A stretch of DNA of 7,692 nt from NCBI GenBank assembly GCA_964529265.1, contig CAZGVW010000169.1, positions 1 to 7,692 of the forward strand. Reading direction: 5' to 3'. Origin of the DNA: CAZGVW01 sp964529265 (GTDB taxonomy: Bacteria; Planctomycetota; Phycisphaerae; Phycisphaerales; UBA1924). The notes under the pieces are model-generated. The model ran no database searches. It was given only the letters and a program-made list of their open reading frames with translations, and was not told the origin of the DNA. This document shows positions 6,701 to 7,692 of this stretch, in pieces. The number at the start of each line of letters is the position of its first letter. The stretch's first letter is position 1. The position numbers were made by a program, and so were the translations under genes.

Positions 6701-7692
6701 GTCTCGCTCAACGACTACTACACGCGCGAGAACGCGTATGACGCCCGCGGGCGCATTGTGCAAACTACCGAACCGAACGGCGCGATCACTCGATACACGT
6801 ACGACATCAACGACCGGGTTATTGCTCTTGAAATCGGCACAGATGCCTCGGGATCGGGGAACATGGCGCTCGTGACCGAGTATTTTTACGACCATTTCAT
6901 GGATGGCGGGCAGCCGCAGCAGGGGGTGGGCAACGGCAACCTCACGCTCGTGCGCCAGCACGTGGGCCCCAGCGAGCATCGCGACACTGAGTACCTCTAT
7001 GACTACCGGGATCGGCTCGTCTGGACGATCAATCCGCTCGCGCCGCACGCCTGGCAGGGATACGACAATGTCGATCGCGTGATCGAGACGGCCATGGCGA
7101 CGGCGGCGCCGACGTCGGGAGTGGATCCGCCGGACGCCGAGGACCGAATCGATCTGCGCCGCACGCTCTTCAACCGCCGCGGCATGACGCACCGGACGCA
7201 GACAGCCATCGATCCGACCGACACGGAGCCCGAGTTCCTTGAATCGAACACCTGGTTCGACATCATGGGCCGGACGATTGCGCGCTGGGACCCGAGCGGG
7301 CCGGCGATGAAGACGACATACGACGGACTCGGACGGATCAAGGCGACGTATGTCACGGACCGCGGTGGGGACGCCCTGCCCGGCGCATCGGGCAACCATG
7401 CCGACGCGGCCTCCGTCGCGGGCGACGTGATTCTCGAGCAGACGCTGACGCGATACATCCCCGACTTTGATTCGCAAGAGGAGCGAATGCGCGGAGGGGG
7501 CCAGGCGGATCTCTCGATTTCCATGCGCCGAACGCATGATGCGACCGCGAGCCAGACTGGCGATCTCGCCACGTCATCGCTTGTTCCGTCCACGAGTGTC
7601 ATCACGACCTTCGGCGCCAGCTACTATGATGACGCGGCGCGCCCGATTTGCACTGTCGATCTGGGCACGGACAAGAGTGGTTTCGAATACAA
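3728..7692 (+). CDS. Large secreted RHS/YD-repeat protein, C-terminus cut by window edge
   Basis: 1321 codons are open with no frameshift and run off the right edge. The first 33 residues look like an export signal: K8 and R12, then a hydrophobic stretch ASYAGAVAAACLCSSTLA. AAAC at 21-24 is a poor but possible lipobox. Residues about 62-95 (DPIDAYGGHKVERVVDLSIQ, then REYSS) match the usual start of RHS proteins, where a plug-type region precedes the repeats. A first YD-like unit is DAYGNTRSYEY at about 232-242. Then come QYRYHDGEG near 389-397, HQLKMVVEPEQ, and a GGGCGCGGS motif at 522-530. YD-type repeats follow in the second half: YDRRGQ (792), EYNDLGHL (812), EYRCDLLGR (862), YDARGR (1004), YTYDINDR (1023), YLYDYRDRL (1089) and TYDGLGR (1197). 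Such repeats fold into a beta-cage shell in known family members. The toxin or tip region, if any, lies outside. The role is unknown: surface protein, adhesin or toxin carrier are all possible. The 5' half is much lower in GC than the 3' half. Confidence 0.9.
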   Translation, partial: MSCPGFPKQTPRYASYAGAVAAACLCSSTLAYWPYKCEPPLSDGPAFPSCGPDAPGAWTRTSDPIDAYGGHKVERVVDLSIQLSGGAFEILREYSSHKSNDVAYRGTLSTWMLSPFVSTYECGFDHIHVTSGSATFLTTLEEQPPLGSGIWSAGGPTAQTIEAEVAQVSMNGANNPTWRRVYTLKEPGAWRKMFYRTTEHANDSVPPGQQLDTTGLSGSNHSLDGMLAQERDAYGNTRSYEYQLLPNGVFDNVRRATLSTIWCRTPADGDDVLQAKIVFEWAQPFETLVYYRLKRIRVLRPTDPPSEDPNDLQEVQRVTYYYLNDFIPYLSTIDADVGRFDDSGGSEPAFADLVQVCYYERVDGDASVAVTTEALGDSLGYAASEHIRQYRYHDGEGRTFGPSLPPSNALLSLLDGEYPTEIDSSGEVGSFVEPTEIPAQGRVHQLKMVVEPEQMERFSQMWIDAGLTSMPTADLATYLLSKPDGHVLISQPTVQLADLASNFISYDVEDEEYRIQKQLVRGGGCGCGGSAGDRLIEYEFVKAPLESDYVQTTLLRERHRETVISFHEDAYAEWGYDFAATGIFEFELPHLASATPYLVNAVYGEPEASGEPDRWVTHYVYDRSPETDTQRTLVRVMTPAAAALYTPGDTEEPPFYEANEDAGLVYGYGYTADNRRSESRVRAGAGEGASDLEVGAALASFVALQRAQYGTGTGPGSGGYFHNAASIEGFIVAPSVEPPPTSEQIRALVYGHYDVDGDANPDEAIAWVRSATAVEPESENGVGGVAYSFEVYDRRGQSVWSIAADGARARREYNDLGHLVRETRNAASSSSDFDDFPGLNSALSAVGLSADRNADGGSLTTEYRCDLLGRVVEVTQPGGVKSYVRRTMRAVPSAFTGFVSLSRAMYSEAHVPHELESGAFAGPVRISWMTAADRVVATSTYALEEESVEYSESTSLEDHPIESITLGQELSRTIHERDLHGRDLREHFWHRVSLNDYYTRENAYDARGRIVQTTEPNGAITRYTYDINDRVIALEIGTDASGSGNMALVTEYFYDHFMDGGQPQQGVGNGNLTLVRQHVGPSEHRDTEYLYDYRDRLVWTINPLAPHAWQGYDNVDRVIETAMATAAPTSGVDPPDAEDRIDLRRTLFNRRGMTHRTQTAIDPTDTEPEFLESNTWFDIMGRTIARWDPSGPAMKTTYDGLGRIKATYVTDRGGDALPGASGNHADAASVAGDVILEQTLTRYIPDFDSQEERMRGGGQADLSISMRRTHDATASQTGDLATSSLVPSTSVITTFGASYYDDAARPICTVDLGTDKSGFEY

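Noticed and set aside
6614..7537. Long minus-strand open frame (307 codons) opposite the RHS-like gene
   Set aside because: It is Arg/Val/His-rich with no domain, and it lies antisense to clear YD repeats in a high-GC region where such frames are common.

Overview
The window is high-GC bacterial DNA with three real genes around one divergent intergenic region. The content suggests a planctomycete, probably of the Phycisphaerae type. That is an inference from base composition, a GspD/GspE pair with no other nearby type II secretion genes visible, and a very large secreted YD-repeat protein with a Gly/Cys-rich motif that I associate with planctomycete RHS-like proteins. No rRNA or other phylogenetic marker is present to confirm it.

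Left part (1-3228, minus strand): two type II secretion genes in the order gspD then gspE. The secretin gspD is complete (937-3228, 763 aa), with a signal peptide, an N0 domain, a chain of N1-type domains and the outer-membrane secretin core. After a 72-nt gap comes gspE (1-864), the cytoplasmic assembly ATPase. It runs off the left edge just before the position where its Walker A motif should lie.

Middle (3229-3727): a 499-bp divergent intergenic region. It holds four same-orientation copies of TCGCCAA close to and overlapping the gspD start, several 11-bp direct repeats, two short overlapping minus-strand ORFs of uncertain reality, an AT-richer stretch near 3445-3520 and weak promoter candidates for both directions.

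Right part (3728-7692, plus strand): one open reading frame of 1321 codons that runs off the right edge. It encodes a secreted RHS/YD-repeat protein. It has an N-terminal export signal, an RHS-type N-terminal region, a Gly/Cys motif at about residues 522-530 and several YD repeats in the second half. Its first 2 kb are clearly poorer in GC than its second half and than the gsp genes, so the gene looks mosaic.

Working model: GspD and GspE are parts of an envelope-spanning export machine, and the divergent gene makes a large exported protein. Whether that protein is a cargo of the machine is only a hypothesis from proximity.
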